In this document: one piece after another, positions 9,701 to 17,936 of the stretch
Layout of the letters: the number at the start of each line of letters is the position of its first letter
Position numbering within the stretch: the stretch's first letter is position 1
DNA from: Flavobacteriales bacterium
Lineage (GTDB): Bacteria; Bacteroidota; Bacteroidia; Flavobacteriales_F; PHOS-HE28
Reading direction: 5' to 3'
Length of the DNA: 64,000 nt
Assembly: GCA_016717305.1 (NCBI GenBank)
Contig: JADKFY010000012.1
Span: forward strand, 62,001-126,000
Program-made: the position numbers and the translations under genes
Notes under the pieces: generated by a model
What the model was told of the DNA's origin: nothing
Databases searched by the model: none
What the model saw: only the letters and a program-made list of their open reading frames with translations

Positions 9701-10649
9701 AGGTGTACCGACACCGCTATTGGAAGACACGTTCGTATGCGAAGGGGGAAGTGTTGGCCTTCTCGCACCGATCGCCGATTCCTATGCGTGGCAGAATGCG
9801 GTTGGCATAAGCGCGTTGGACGTACGCAACCCGACGGTCACGCCGGAGGTTCCTACAACATACATCGTGGTCGCAACCAATATCTGCGGGAGCATAACTG
9901 ATGAGGCATTCGTGGATGTGATCGTACCCGAAGCCGATGCTTGGCCGGATTCCTTGGTGTGCCCCGGTGAACCGGTGCAACTTGGTGCCTCCGGCGGGAT
10001 CAGTTACGAATGGAGCCCTGCCAATTTGCTCGATTCTGCGCAGTCGCGAACACCGAACGCAACGATCTACGGTCCAATAGAATTCTCAGTGATCGCGGTG
10101 GATGAATACGGGTGCTCAGATATCGCCACGGTGCTACTGGACACCTATCCCATGCCAACCATACAAGTTGGACCGGACCAAGTAATGGACCTTGGAGATG
10201 TTGTGCAGCTCTACGCTTTGGGCGAAGGAACCTTCCACTGGGAACCGCCCAATGGACTCTATTGTACGGAATGCCCCAACCCGTTGGCGAGCCCGGAACA
10301 GAGTACATATTACGTGGTCACCATGACCGATACGAATGGCTGTAAAGTGAACAACACCGTTACCGTACTATTGAACGGAACGCTTTTCGTTCCGAACACC
10401 TTTACACCGAACGGCGACAACTTCAACGACCTGTGGGGTGCTTGGGGAAGTGAGATCAAGGAATTTCAAATACTGGTGTTCAATCGTTGGGGAGAACAGA
10501 TCTTCAAAGGAGATGATCTGGATGCCCGTTGGGATGGCTCCTACAATGGCGTGCTTTCACCGATCGACACTTACGTGTGGCGCGTGGACCTTGAAGAATT
10601 GGCTGGAACGAAACGCACCGTTTACGGCCATGTGAATTTGGTCCGGTGA
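6789..10649 (+). CDS. Giant T9SS type B secreted protein (DUF7948-SBBP-PKD/Ig-CTD)
   Basis: About 1286 residues. The ATG at 6789 is preferred over the upstream in-frame TTG at 6783; it opens a signal peptide (LSYLFLLTALCSRAVA). Domain order: an N-terminal DUF7948-type module (ASFTENKGQWPSQVLYR); SBBP-like beta-propeller repeats, each with a version of STYFGGSGND and LPTTPG (roughly 250-750); a PKD-like domain (FAWDFGNGS, around 770-820); then several Ig-like repeats of about 80 residues containing GGGSYTWEP or similar. The last 85 residues are a gliding-motility-associated type B sorting domain (FVPNTFTPNGDNFNDLW, VFNRWGEQIF). It is expected on the cell surface or released through T9SS. The ligand or role is not visible; adhesion is a guess. 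Confidence 0.9.
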   Translation: MPVSLRIPLSYLFLLTALCSRAVAPVASFTENKGQWPSQVLYRVMLPSGALFVERSAFTYVLKSGGDAHVHGPTDHEHSNTPLKVHAYKVHFVDGEAQGTEPSGRQSHYENFFLGNDPAKWGTGCGVFGEVVLKDVWPGIDLRMDGTKGLKYELIVAPGADPGMVAFRYEGQDRMELKDGRIVVTTSAGQVFEEAPFTFQDMPKGKRTIESAYRFEKDLVRFDLPAKYDNSRTLTIDPTITFGSYSASTADNFGFTATYDGSGHLYGGGIVFEQGYPTTVGVLDETFNGGTIDAGISKWSPDGSDLVWSTYFGGSGNDSPHSMVVNANDELYVMGATGSSDLPTTPGCVDNTFGGGIPLTLNGSYGYTQPNGTDIYVAHFNSAATALIGSTYIGGPGNDGINNSSVLWHNYGDSFRGEIIMDANENPVIASVTYSNGLPTPGGPQPAISGGQDGYCFRSDPGLNNVLWATYIGGSEDDAAYSVQVDSNGELFVAGGTISVNMPMAPNASQATYSGSVDGFIAHYDLGGNMVGSTYLGTSSYDQCYFVQLNTADEVFVVGQTHGNYPVTPGKYANTGSSQFIHKFDHDLSNSLWSTRFGNGGPAQDISPTAFLVSDCGQIYFSGWGGSVNVGAGNGSSSTANLPTTADAFQSSTDGSDFYLMLLEPEAVGLNYATYFGGNTSAEHVDGGTSRFDKNGTVYQAVCAGCGGNDDFPTTPGAWSNTNNSFNCNLGVFKFDLARGIADIDIDGPNVICLPGTAQFVNNSVGGNSFAWDFGNGSTSTDFEPSAEYLTADTFLVSMILTDTTGCRGPDTASVNVITVLPPNAEVDSVPAICAGLTVQLNATGGGSYNWFPATGLDNTTIADPLLTPLNSGTWTVVVSGQCGTDTAQVTVDLNVPQGSAGPDATICVGDQAMLVADGGGSYTWEPDTTLSNLEIANPTASPSDTTTYFVEITTPEGCTTSDSVVVYVLEGVPTPLLEDTFVCEGGSVGLLAPIADSYAWQNAVGISALDVRNPTVTPEVPTTYIVVATNICGSITDEAFVDVIVPEADAWPDSLVCPGEPVQLGASGGISYEWSPANLLDSAQSRTPNATIYGPIEFSVIAVDEYGCSDIATVLLDTYPMPTIQVGPDQVMDLGDVVQLYALGEGTFHWEPPNGLYCTECPNPLASPEQSTYYVVTMTDTNGCKVNNTVTVLLNGTLFVPNTFTPNGDNFNDLWGAWGSEIKEFQILVFNRWGEQIFKGDDLDARWDGSYNGVLSPIDTYVWRVDLEELAGTKRTVYGHVNLVR

Positions 10650-10654
10650 AGCAT

Positions 10655-11674
10655 TCACTTCCCGAATTGTGAGCGCTGCATGCCCAACCATTCCAGCGCT
10701 GCACCACTGAGCAGTTGCTCTTTCACCGTATCATCATACGGCATGCTGTTGATCAACTGGCCGGGTTGCAATTCGCCCAAGGGGAACGGATAGTCGGTAC
10801 CCATAGCCACGCGCGAAGGACCCATTTGGTCCACCACCAATTGCAACATGGCCGGGTCATGGACCAACGCATCGATCCAGAACTTCCCTAGGTATTCACG
10901 TGGGTTCACCGGATTGTCCACAGCACAGAGATCAGGGCGCACTTGGAATCCATGCTCGATACGACCGATCGTTGCCGGGAACGCGCCACCGCCATGTGCA
11001 AATGCAATGCGCAATTTCGGCAAGCGCTCCAGCACACCTCCGAATATCATGGAAGTGATCGCCGTGGTGGTCTCCGCCGGCATCCCCACCAACCAACGCA
11101 TCCAATATTTGTCCATCCGCTCGGCCGCCATCATGTCCCAGGGATGCACGAATACGGCCATGCCCAAATCCTCGCAGGCTTGGAACACTTGGAACAATTG
11201 AGGCTCGCCCAAATTGATGCCATTGATGTGCGTTCCGATCTGCACACCGACCAAGCCGATCTCCTTGCAACGTTGCAACTCCTTGATCGCCAACTCCGGT
11301 TCTTGCATCGGCAAGGTGCCCAAGCCCACATAGCGCATGGGGTATTGGTGAACGATCCCTGCAATGTGATCATTCAGGAATTTGGACAGGTCCAAAGTAT
11401 CCAATGCCTTTGCCCAATAACTGAACATCACCGGCACCGTGCTCAGGACTTGAACATGTACTTTCTGTAGGTCGCTTTCACCCATGCGTACCAACGGATC
11501 CCAGCAGTTCGCTTGTACCTCGCGGAAGAACTTGTCGTCCATCATCATCCGCGCACAACCCGGACGGTGGTGGTCCAAGTGGATGAAGCCACGGTACCCG
11601 TACTTCCGACCGAAATCGGGGATGTTCTCCGGAAGGATGTGCGTATGGATGTCGATCGAGAAGAGCTCGGCCAT
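10655..11674 (-). CDS. nbaD: 2-amino-3-carboxymuconate-6-semialdehyde decarboxylase (ACMSD)
   Basis: Amidohydrolase-superfamily decarboxylase that converts the unstable product of 3-hydroxyanthranilate cleavage to 2-aminomuconate semialdehyde. The 339 residues carry the expected zinc ligands: HTH near residues 10-12, HPWD in the middle, FAHGGGAFP, and the C-terminal GTDYPFPLGE. The gene follows the 3-hydroxyanthranilate dioxygenase gene with six bases between them, which strongly supports this assignment over other amidohydrolases. Downstream it converges with the T9SS gene, leaving five bases between stops. Confidence 0.93.
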   Translation of the reverse strand: MAELFSIDIHTHILPENIPDFGRKYGYRGFIHLDHHRPGCARMMMDDKFFREVQANCWDPLVRMGESDLQKVHVQVLSTVPVMFSYWAKALDTLDLSKFLNDHIAGIVHQYPMRYVGLGTLPMQEPELAIKELQRCKEIGLVGVQIGTHINGINLGEPQLFQVFQACEDLGMAVFVHPWDMMAAERMDKYWMRWLVGMPAETTTAITSMIFGGVLERLPKLRIAFAHGGGAFPATIGRIEHGFQVRPDLCAVDNPVNPREYLGKFWIDALVHDPAMLQLVVDQMGPSRVAMGTDYPFPLGELQPGQLINSMPYDDTVKEQLLSGAALEWLGMQRSQFGK

Positions 11675-11680
11675 GCTTGT

Positions 11681-12211
11681 TCAGACGAAGCGTGGGTCGG
11701 TCTCCATTACATGTCCGCAACTGGTACATGTACGGTGCTCCAATGATCCGTAGAAATCACGGAAGCGTGGGAGAAAGTCCTTCTCTATATCGTGCAGTAT
11801 GAATTTGTATTCGTGCAGGAGGTGGTTGCACTTCTCGCAATACCACTGCAAGCCATCCTCCAATTCACGGTCATCGCGTTTCGCCTCGATCACCAAGCCC
11901 ACGGTATTGGCAGGCCTCCGCGGTTGGTGCGGCACCCTGCCTGGCAACAGGAACATTTCGCCCTGCTTGATCGGTATGGTCACCGCTTTGCCATCCTCTT
12001 GGATCCCCACTTCAATGTCGCCCTCCAACTGGTAGAAGAGTTCCTCTGTTTCATTCCAATGGTAATCCTTGCGCGCATTGGGCCCACCCACGATCATTAC
12101 GATGTGGTCGCCCGCATCGGAATAGAGGTTCTTGTTGCCAACGGGGGGTTTCAGCAGATCGCGATTGTCATCGATCCATTGGTGCAGGTTGAACGGTCTT
12201 CGTATGGCCAT
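11681..12211 (-). CDS. nbaC: 3-hydroxyanthranilate 3,4-dioxygenase
   Basis: Opens the ring of 3-hydroxyanthranilate with O2 in tryptophan/kynurenine catabolism. It is a 176-residue cupin with the iron site in YHWNETEELFYQLEGD and the conserved PGRVPHQP loop. The C-terminus has two CxxC pairs (YCEKC, CTSCG), the rubredoxin-like second metal site of bacterial enzymes. The frame stays open upstream to 12358, but family length and the MAIRRPFNLHQW start place the first codon at 12211. A TATCTTCG -7-like box lies at 12232-12239, 20 bases upstream. The ACMSD gene follows directly. Confidence 0.94.
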   Translation of the reverse strand: MAIRRPFNLHQWIDDNRDLLKPPVGNKNLYSDAGDHIVMIVGGPNARKDYHWNETEELFYQLEGDIEVGIQEDGKAVTIPIKQGEMFLLPGRVPHQPRRPANTVGLVIEAKRDDRELEDGLQWYCEKCNHLLHEYKFILHDIEKDFLPRFRDFYGSLEHRTCTSCGHVMETDPRFV

Positions 12212-12246
12212 GGCTTTTGCTTGGTGCGCACCGAAGATAGTATCCC

Positions 12247-12777
12247 TTACTTCTTGACCGCCGCCCTGCCGCTCATCAACAACAAGGCGCCGTTGGTGCG
12301 CATCATGTCCGTTGTGTACTCGCGGTCCTGCACAAAAGCTTGAGCGCGTTTGTCCCAAGCCACTATGGCGAACGGGAAATCCAGCTCGTCGGTGTCCGCA
12401 CCATTGTACTTTGAGGCGGGCATCATGTGCATGTCGATCTCCACCGGGGCGATCCCCAGCAGGTCTTTCGGCAGATCTGCACGGGTGTCCACAAGGATCC
12501 GTTTCGGCAAATAACCTTCCATGCGAAATTCCATGGAGAACTCCTCTCCCAACCCCAATTCCAAGGTGAATCGCCCGTTGCGTTCAGTAAGTTGTTGGCC
12601 AACGAGATCATTGCCCTTAAAGATGAGCACTTCGCAGCCTTGCAACTTGTGGTCGTCACTATCGGCCACTTTTCCGGCTATTGGTAGGGTAAGCGGTTCG
12701 CTCGAATCCTGGGCGTGGCTGTTACCCAGCAACAAGACCAGAACGAGCAGCAGGAACATGTGGATGGGAACGCGCAT
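12247..12777 (-). CDS. Small secreted protein with carboxypeptidase-regulatory-like domain
   Basis: 176 residues with a signal peptide (MFLLLVLVLLLGNSHAQ) followed by a CarboxypepD_reg-like beta-sandwich: LPIAGKVADSDDHKLQGCEVLIFKG and the TERNGRFTLEL segment are typical of this fold. The last 60 residues match nothing I recognise. It ends 35 bases before nbaC on the same strand and could be co-transcribed, but a separate -7-like box (TATCTTCG) for nbaC argues against strict dependence. Probably periplasmic or surface-exposed; function unknown. Confidence 0.7.
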   Translation of the reverse strand: MRVPIHMFLLLVLVLLLGNSHAQDSSEPLTLPIAGKVADSDDHKLQGCEVLIFKGNDLVGQQLTERNGRFTLELGLGEEFSMEFRMEGYLPKRILVDTRADLPKDLLGIAPVEIDMHMMPASKYNGADTDELDFPFAIVAWDKRAQAFVQDREYTTDMMRTNGALLLMSGRAAVKK

Positions 12778-12840
12778 GACGAAGGAATTTCCTCCGTTTT
12801 ACGTGAGCCATCTGAATAGGTTCGAACGGTCCTGAATGCG

Positions 12841-12863
12841 AAAAAGGCGGGATGCACCCCGCC
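12841..12863 (-). terminator. Rho-independent terminator
   Basis: On the minus strand GGCGGG-GTGCAT-CCCGCC followed by TTTTT. It sits about 60 bases after the stop of the T9SS gene ending at 12926 and upstream of the small secreted protein gene at 12777. Confidence 0.8.
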
Positions 12864-12925
12864 CTTCTCGATCTTGTCCTTTTTGGCCTGAAGGAAACGT
12901 TCGTTCAGGACCTTGCTCTCATCGG

Positions 12926-15900
12926 TCAATGCACCATGAAGCGCTGGCTGGTCACCTCACTATGACCCACGATCCGCAGGGTATATATGCCCGCGACCAA
13001 TGTGCCGACGCTCGTGATCTCCTGTACTTGGCCCTTCACCAGGCTCCGCTGTTCACTCAGTACCAGACGACCGTTCATGTCGATCACCTCAATATCCACT
13101 TTGGCATCCATTCCGGAATACCTCAGGTTGAGCCCGCCGTTCGTAGGATTGGGGAACAAGGACCACGTGTTGTCCGAGGCGGTCGCTATCCCGCTGCAGA
13201 TATCAACCGTTATGGAGATGAAATTCCCGCTCAACTCAACGCATCCACCATCACTGGTGATGCCTGATACCAAGGAGTCCAGTAAGGCCCCGAGCAACTC
13301 GCCATTGTGCGAAACACCCCACACATGATATGTACCCAAGGCCAAGACACTGAAGTCGAGTGACTCGCCGCTCAATACAAGGACGATGCTGTCGTTGGCA
13401 TTCGCAAGTATGTAAGAATAGGTTTCGGTTGAAGTGCTTGTATTGGAGAACGTGATCACCTCGGCACCTTGATCGGCGCATACCATGTATGTGGAATCGA
13501 TGCCCAAGGCCTCGATCGTTCCCCCGGAACATTGGAATGTTGGGACCGACCCACTGATGCAGAGATCGAATTCGCCACCCGCTCCATTGCTGCTGTACAC
13601 CCGCAGCACATAGTCCGTGTTCGATGTGGTCAGGAAGAGGATCGTGTCCATGGGCATCAACTCACAATAGAGTTCCGTACCTCCGCAATTATCACTCAGC
13701 GAAATTCCCCACTGCTCCATGGCACGTTGATCCAAGTCAATGACCACTTCCGTGTTGTTGCCACTGTTGAAGGTGTACCACATGTCCGCGAAATTGGTCG
13801 TCGTCCCATCACAACTTGGCGTGTCGCCGGCCTCTTGTGTGGCGTAGGTGTTGTCGCCCAATACAGCTGCTGTAGGGCAGCTACCTGCGGCATTGACCGG
13901 CAGAACGACCGCGTTTATGCAGTCATCGTTGATGGGACTACAGTCCGAAACGGTGATCTCAGCACCGATCCTGTCCAACCCGGCACAGATCTCCCCGCCT
14001 CCTTGTATCAACAAGGTGTCAAGGTCAGGACCTAACGTAACGCCAGGAACAATGATATCCAGATCCAACGTAAGGCTGTCATACACCAAGGTGTGGATCG
14101 AATAGATGCCAGGCGTGGTAACCATGAACGACGGCAGGGTGTCCATTTGCACGATCAGGATGTTGCTTCCTTCGGTTAACAAATACATCACACTGAAGCC
14201 CGGTAGCACGACCATGTCCCCGTTGGATGTTGCCCCGATGTCCGCCGTGTCGTTCAACAAGCAAACAAAACCGGTGTCTGCTGTAAGAGTTCCCGCATCG
14301 GCATCGCAGCATAGACCCACAGTGATCGGTGCACCTACAACATCGAGACTTGCGCAGATCGTGCCTCCGCCCTGTCCCAACAGACCATTGATATCATACC
14401 CGGTGGTCACACCCAATTCGACCAAGCCGAGGTCCAACGTAAGGCTATCGTAGACCAATGTATGGATCGCATACAACCCCATTGAGGTAACCGTGAATGT
14501 TGGCAAAGCACCCGCTTGGACGATCACCAGGTCCGTTCCTGAAGTCAGCACATAGATGGTGGTGAACCCCGTTGGTATGGAGTCATTGCCATTGGCCGTA
14601 GCGGAAACCGTTGCACTACCATCCTCGAAACAACCCGTTCCTTCATCGGCGGTGAGCGTGCCTGCGTCGGCATCGCAGCACAATTGAACATCAAAGGGCG
14701 CACCGACAAGGTCAATTGACGCGCAGATCGCTCCGCCACCTTGTGTCATTTGGCTACTCAGGTCAGTTGTGGTGGTCACACCGAACTCGATCGCATCGAT
14801 GTCAAAAGTGAGGCCATCGTAGACCAGGGTGTGGATCGTGAAGAACCCCATCATGTTAACGTTGAACGATGGAAGATCACTCATTTGAACGATCACCTGG
14901 TCCAATTCGGAACTCAGCAAATACATAACTTCAAATCCTGGTGGCACAACTGAATTTCCATCCCCAGATGCCGAAACGGTCGCCGTCCCATTCTCGAAGC
15001 AGCCCGTGCCATCGTCCGCGGTCAATGTTCCTGCTTGGGCATCGCAGGGATCACCCACTGTACCGGTAACGCAGATCGCAAAATCCTGAGTGGCCGAGGT
15101 GCCCGCATAGTTATCGTAGACCCGGACGTAGTAAGTGGCCCCTATCGTTAGCCCGGATGCCGGAAGGTCCATTGGGAACCCGAGACCATCCGCATAGCTA
15201 CAATTGACCAAGGATAGGTTGCTGCAAGGACCACCGTAAACATCCAAGGTGCCATAGAACTGAGCACTGGGTTGAAGCGAAACGAAATGGAACTGGTCCG
15301 TGGCCACAAATGAATACCACACGGCATCGGACGGATCGCCACCGCCACAACCACCGGCCGTGGAACCGGTCAGTGTCGCATTGGCCGTGCTTCCGGAAAC
15401 CGGGCTGCATACTGAGGTGACGGTCAACGGGATCGCACCCGAGCAAATTGCATTGTCCGGTGGGGTCCCAGTGCATGCAACAGCCGAGATCGTCAACGTA
15501 TAAGGCCCTTCCGATGATCCAGAAACCTTGCGGACCGGGAAATAGTAGGTACCTGGGGATAACTGCGGTATGCGTACCGTCGGGTTACCATTTGCACAGG
15601 TGGTGAAATCCAATGCATTGGCGGGTATGGTGGCGTAGTTGCCAATGGGGCAATTGAGGCCCAAATACAAGGTGACATCACTGAAGGCTGGCGTGGTACC
15701 GCAGTAAGACACGGTGATGTCCGCACATTCACTGGTGGTGAACCCTTCCCAAACAAGAGAATCCTCGAAAAAGAATGCCGGAGGGGCATCGGTGTTGTTC
15801 CCGCTTCGCGTGATCGTAGCGCCTATGGCCAAGGGTTCTACTGTTGCGCCTTCGCAAAAACTGTTGGGCGGAATGTTCCCGCGTTCTGTCAAAGTAGGTT

Positions 15901-16030
15901 GACCGGAAGTGGTGGTCAACCTGTTCAATTGAAGCGGCTGGGCATCCACAGCGGAAATGGGCAGCAACGCCACGACTAAAAGGCCACTAAAACAAGCGTT
16001 CAAAATGGTGCGTTCCAATACAGTTCTCAT
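12926..16030 (-). CDS. T9SS type A secreted protein with three 123-residue repeats
   Basis: About 1034 residues. The ATG at 16030 is chosen over an upstream TTG. A signal peptide (LLVVALLPISAVDAQ) leads into PPC-like beta-sandwich modules of the kind TYYFPVRKV...YTLTIS and ATYYVRVYDN. From about residue 329 there are three tandem copies of a 122-123 residue unit, each starting CDA-AGTLTAD and ending in a QGGG-ICA segment. Another PPC-like module follows, and the last 80 residues form a type A sorting domain (WSLFPNPTNGGLNLRY ... GIYTLRIVG). It is predicted to be exported through T9SS. The repeat unit does not match a family I can name. A hairpin terminator lies downstream. Confidence 0.88.
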   Translation of the reverse strand: MRTVLERTILNACFSGLLVVALLPISAVDAQPLQLNRLTTTSGQPTLTERGNIPPNSFCEGATVEPLAIGATITRSGNNTDAPPAFFFEDSLVWEGFTTSECADITVSYCGTTPAFSDVTLYLGLNCPIGNYATIPANALDFTTCANGNPTVRIPQLSPGTYYFPVRKVSGSSEGPYTLTISAVACTGTPPDNAICSGAIPLTVTSVCSPVSGSTANATLTGSTAGGCGGGDPSDAVWYSFVATDQFHFVSLQPSAQFYGTLDVYGGPCSNLSLVNCSYADGLGFPMDLPASGLTIGATYYVRVYDNYAGTSATQDFAICVTGTVGDPCDAQAGTLTADDGTGCFENGTATVSASGDGNSVVPPGFEVMYLLSSELDQVIVQMSDLPSFNVNMMGFFTIHTLVYDGLTFDIDAIEFGVTTTTDLSSQMTQGGGAICASIDLVGAPFDVQLCCDADAGTLTADEGTGCFEDGSATVSATANGNDSIPTGFTTIYVLTSGTDLVIVQAGALPTFTVTSMGLYAIHTLVYDSLTLDLGLVELGVTTGYDINGLLGQGGGTICASLDVVGAPITVGLCCDADAGTLTADTGFVCLLNDTADIGATSNGDMVVLPGFSVMYLLTEGSNILIVQMDTLPSFMVTTPGIYSIHTLVYDSLTLDLDIIVPGVTLGPDLDTLLIQGGGEICAGLDRIGAEITVSDCSPINDDCINAVVLPVNAAGSCPTAAVLGDNTYATQEAGDTPSCDGTTTNFADMWYTFNSGNNTEVVIDLDQRAMEQWGISLSDNCGGTELYCELMPMDTILFLTTSNTDYVLRVYSSNGAGGEFDLCISGSVPTFQCSGGTIEALGIDSTYMVCADQGAEVITFSNTSTSTETYSYILANANDSIVLVLSGESLDFSVLALGTYHVWGVSHNGELLGALLDSLVSGITSDGGCVELSGNFISITVDICSGIATASDNTWSLFPNPTNGGLNLRYSGMDAKVDIEVIDMNGRLVLSEQRSLVKGQVQEITSVGTLVAGIYTLRIVGHSEVTSQRFMVH
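13943..15046 (-). repeat. Three tandem coding repeats of 369, 369 and 366 bases
   Basis: Units at 14678-15046, 14309-14677 and 13943-14308, all inside the T9SS gene and in frame. Each encodes a Cys-Asp start, a GTLTAD motif, a VMYLL or IYVLT strand, a HTLVYDxLT strand and a QGGGxICA end. The third lacks one codon relative to the others. Confidence 0.85.
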
Positions 16031-16172
16031 GATCAAGTCAGCGCGTTCGAGGTTACGGAGCCCACAAAGGTCCTGAACCCCGGGGGTAAACCGGAACGGT
16101 ATCTGACTATCTTATGCACGATCGGGCTTGGGAACACATATAACGTGCTTCCCAAACTGGACGCACGAAGCA

Positions 16173-17756
16173 CTAACGAATTACAAGTCGCTGCGTCCAG
16201 GTGCCCTGAGCACTGGTGATCCGCACTAGATACACTCCGCGAGAAAGAAGCGAGGCACCATTCACCTGGAGCGGACTTCCACTCATGCTGGTGCGTTGCT
16301 CTTGGTGGACCATTCGGCCCATGGCATCCAGAAGCTCGATCCCCACTTTTCCGTTGAACCCCGAATTACGGACGGTGAAATCCCCGTCACTTGGATTCGG
16401 GAACAGGGCCCACTTTACCTCCTGTGCCTCCTTGATACCGGTCACGTCCGATACCAACAAACTGTAATCCTCTACTTCACCGAAATCCGAGGCACCGCAA
16501 GCTTGTGGAGTTAAGCTGTAGACCATCCGTATCCGCATGCGCGTGGTACCTAAAACAGCATCGGCAGGTGCAGTGATGTTACCCATGTAGGTGATGCCAT
16601 CATCTGCGCTGGTGAGTGCAAAGCGCTCATTGAGGCCACAGAATCCGAGGTCTTGATCCCAATCCACCCATACAGCGACAGAGTCCTCGCCGTAGCTTAT
16701 GGGTCCATTGTACACAACTATCGGAAGGGATTGCGTGCGTTCGATACCGGTACTGATCGCCGTATGGTCCGCGCTCACCCCTTGTGTGCAATCCGTTGAA
16801 TTATCGATCCCGCCGATCACCACTCGCGCTATGTACTCATCGCATTCGACCGTGGTGGTGGTACAATACACGGTTGGGGTGGTACTCGAAATAGTCACTG
16901 TGTACGTGCCACCGACCCCATCTTGCAGAACCGGGTAATAGTAAGTACCGGCCGGCAGGTTCTCGAACAGGACCGTCGTGTTACCATCCGTACAGACATC
17001 GTGATCCGTTGACGTACTGTCCACGCGTGTTCCCAAAGTGCAATCTGCAAAAAGCCCAGTGAACGGGGCCATACGTGCCGGGGCCGTTCCACAGAGATCG
17101 ACCGCTACATTGGTACAAGCACCAATGGAGAACGCGTGCCATACCGATGGAAGGCCAAGGTCTTCCGTGTCCAATGCGCCTGTGTCGTCCCCCGAAAGGA
17201 TCAAAGGCGTGCCTGGCAACAAGGGCAATGCAACTGCCGAAGTACAGAGGTCGTTGGCCGGTGGGTCATTCACTTCGTAGATACAAAGGCTGAAATCGAG
17301 ATCGACAGGCACCGGTTCCCAGTATGAATAGACCCGGACGTAATAGGTCTCGCCAAGGTCGGTAGCCATGTACAGGATCTCGGTGGAATTTTGTGGTGGA
17401 TCGCCCATTGGATAGGTCGCATCCGCACAACCAACCGAAACAAGTGTGCCGCAGGTTCCGATGAACCCTTCTACAACTGGGTCGAATGAACCCGTCCCTT
17501 CAACCTGAACAGCTGTTGCACTACCCACCGCTGTAAAACTGAACCAGAGGTCGTTCGCTTGGGGAGAGCCCAATGTGTTGCAAACTAATGCGGGTTGGGA
17601 CTCGGTTGCCGCACCGGCTTGGTATGTCGCCAAGGATCCGATGCAATCGCTTGTTACGATAATCACGTTGGCATCGGCACATTCATCCGCTTGGGCGTGT
17701 AGGTCAAGACTGAGCAGGCTGATAGCGAGGGAGAACAAAAGGGTAGAGAATTTCAT
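16173..17756 (-). CDS. T9SS type A secreted protein with GEVED domain
   Basis: 527 residues from the ATG at 17756 (an upstream in-frame TTG is less likely); signal peptide FSTLLFSLAISLLSLDLHAQ. The N-terminal part has two PPC-like modules (TYYVRVYSYW; GTYYYPVLQDG). The middle is a GEVED-type domain: VWVDWDQDLGF, then LGTTRMRIRMVY, ending in GEVEDYSLLV. The C-terminal 75 residues are a type A sorting domain (WALFPNPSDGDFTVR ... GVYLVRITS). It resembles the next gene upstream domain for domain, so the two are likely paralogues. An exact TAGATTTG -7 box lies 22 bases upstream. Surface or secreted role; ligand unknown. Confidence 0.88.
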   Translation of the reverse strand: MKFSTLLFSLAISLLSLDLHAQADECADANVIIVTSDCIGSLATYQAGAATESQPALVCNTLGSPQANDLWFSFTAVGSATAVQVEGTGSFDPVVEGFIGTCGTLVSVGCADATYPMGDPPQNSTEILYMATDLGETYYVRVYSYWEPVPVDLDFSLCIYEVNDPPANDLCTSAVALPLLPGTPLILSGDDTGALDTEDLGLPSVWHAFSIGACTNVAVDLCGTAPARMAPFTGLFADCTLGTRVDSTSTDHDVCTDGNTTVLFENLPAGTYYYPVLQDGVGGTYTVTISSTTPTVYCTTTTVECDEYIARVVIGGIDNSTDCTQGVSADHTAISTGIERTQSLPIVVYNGPISYGEDSVAVWVDWDQDLGFCGLNERFALTSADDGITYMGNITAPADAVLGTTRMRIRMVYSLTPQACGASDFGEVEDYSLLVSDVTGIKEAQEVKWALFPNPSDGDFTVRNSGFNGKVGIELLDAMGRMVHQEQRTSMSGSPLQVNGASLLSRGVYLVRITSAQGTWTQRLVIR

Positions 17757-17778
17757 ACGGTTGTGGTTCAAGGCTGGA

Positions 17779-17786
17779 CAAATCTA
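17779..17786 (-). promoter_or_regulatory. -7 promoter box (TAGATTTG)
   Basis: Exact TAnnTTTG on the minus strand, 22 bases upstream of the ATG at 17756. No good TTG -33 element is seen at the usual spacing. Confidence 0.4.
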
Positions 17787-17885
17787 ATCCGAATGGTAGG
17801 GCTTTTCGGATCTCGACACCGTTCAGTACGACGCTTCGCTCGAGATCCTACCATGTCCTTGGGCTACTCTTCCAGCACAAAAGAA

Positions 17886-17914
17886 AAGGGGCCATCCCTT
17901 TCGAGACAGCCCCT
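17886..17914 (-). terminator. Rho-independent terminator
   Basis: On the minus strand GGGGC, a 19-base loop region, GCCCC, then TTTTCTT. It lies about 20 bases after the stop of the T9SS gene ending at 17937. Confidence 0.7.
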
Positions 17915-17936
17915 GTTCAGATCGTTGGTGTTTGGA

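Noticed and set aside
11681..12358. N-terminally extended 3-hydroxyanthranilate dioxygenase
   Set aside because: The extra 49 residues overlap the 3' end of the upstream gene and do not belong to the family; ATG 12211 gives the normal length.
13943..15046. CRISPR-like array
   Set aside because: Only three units of about 369 bases, in frame within a gene and coding for protein repeats; no short repeat/spacer pattern and no cas genes.
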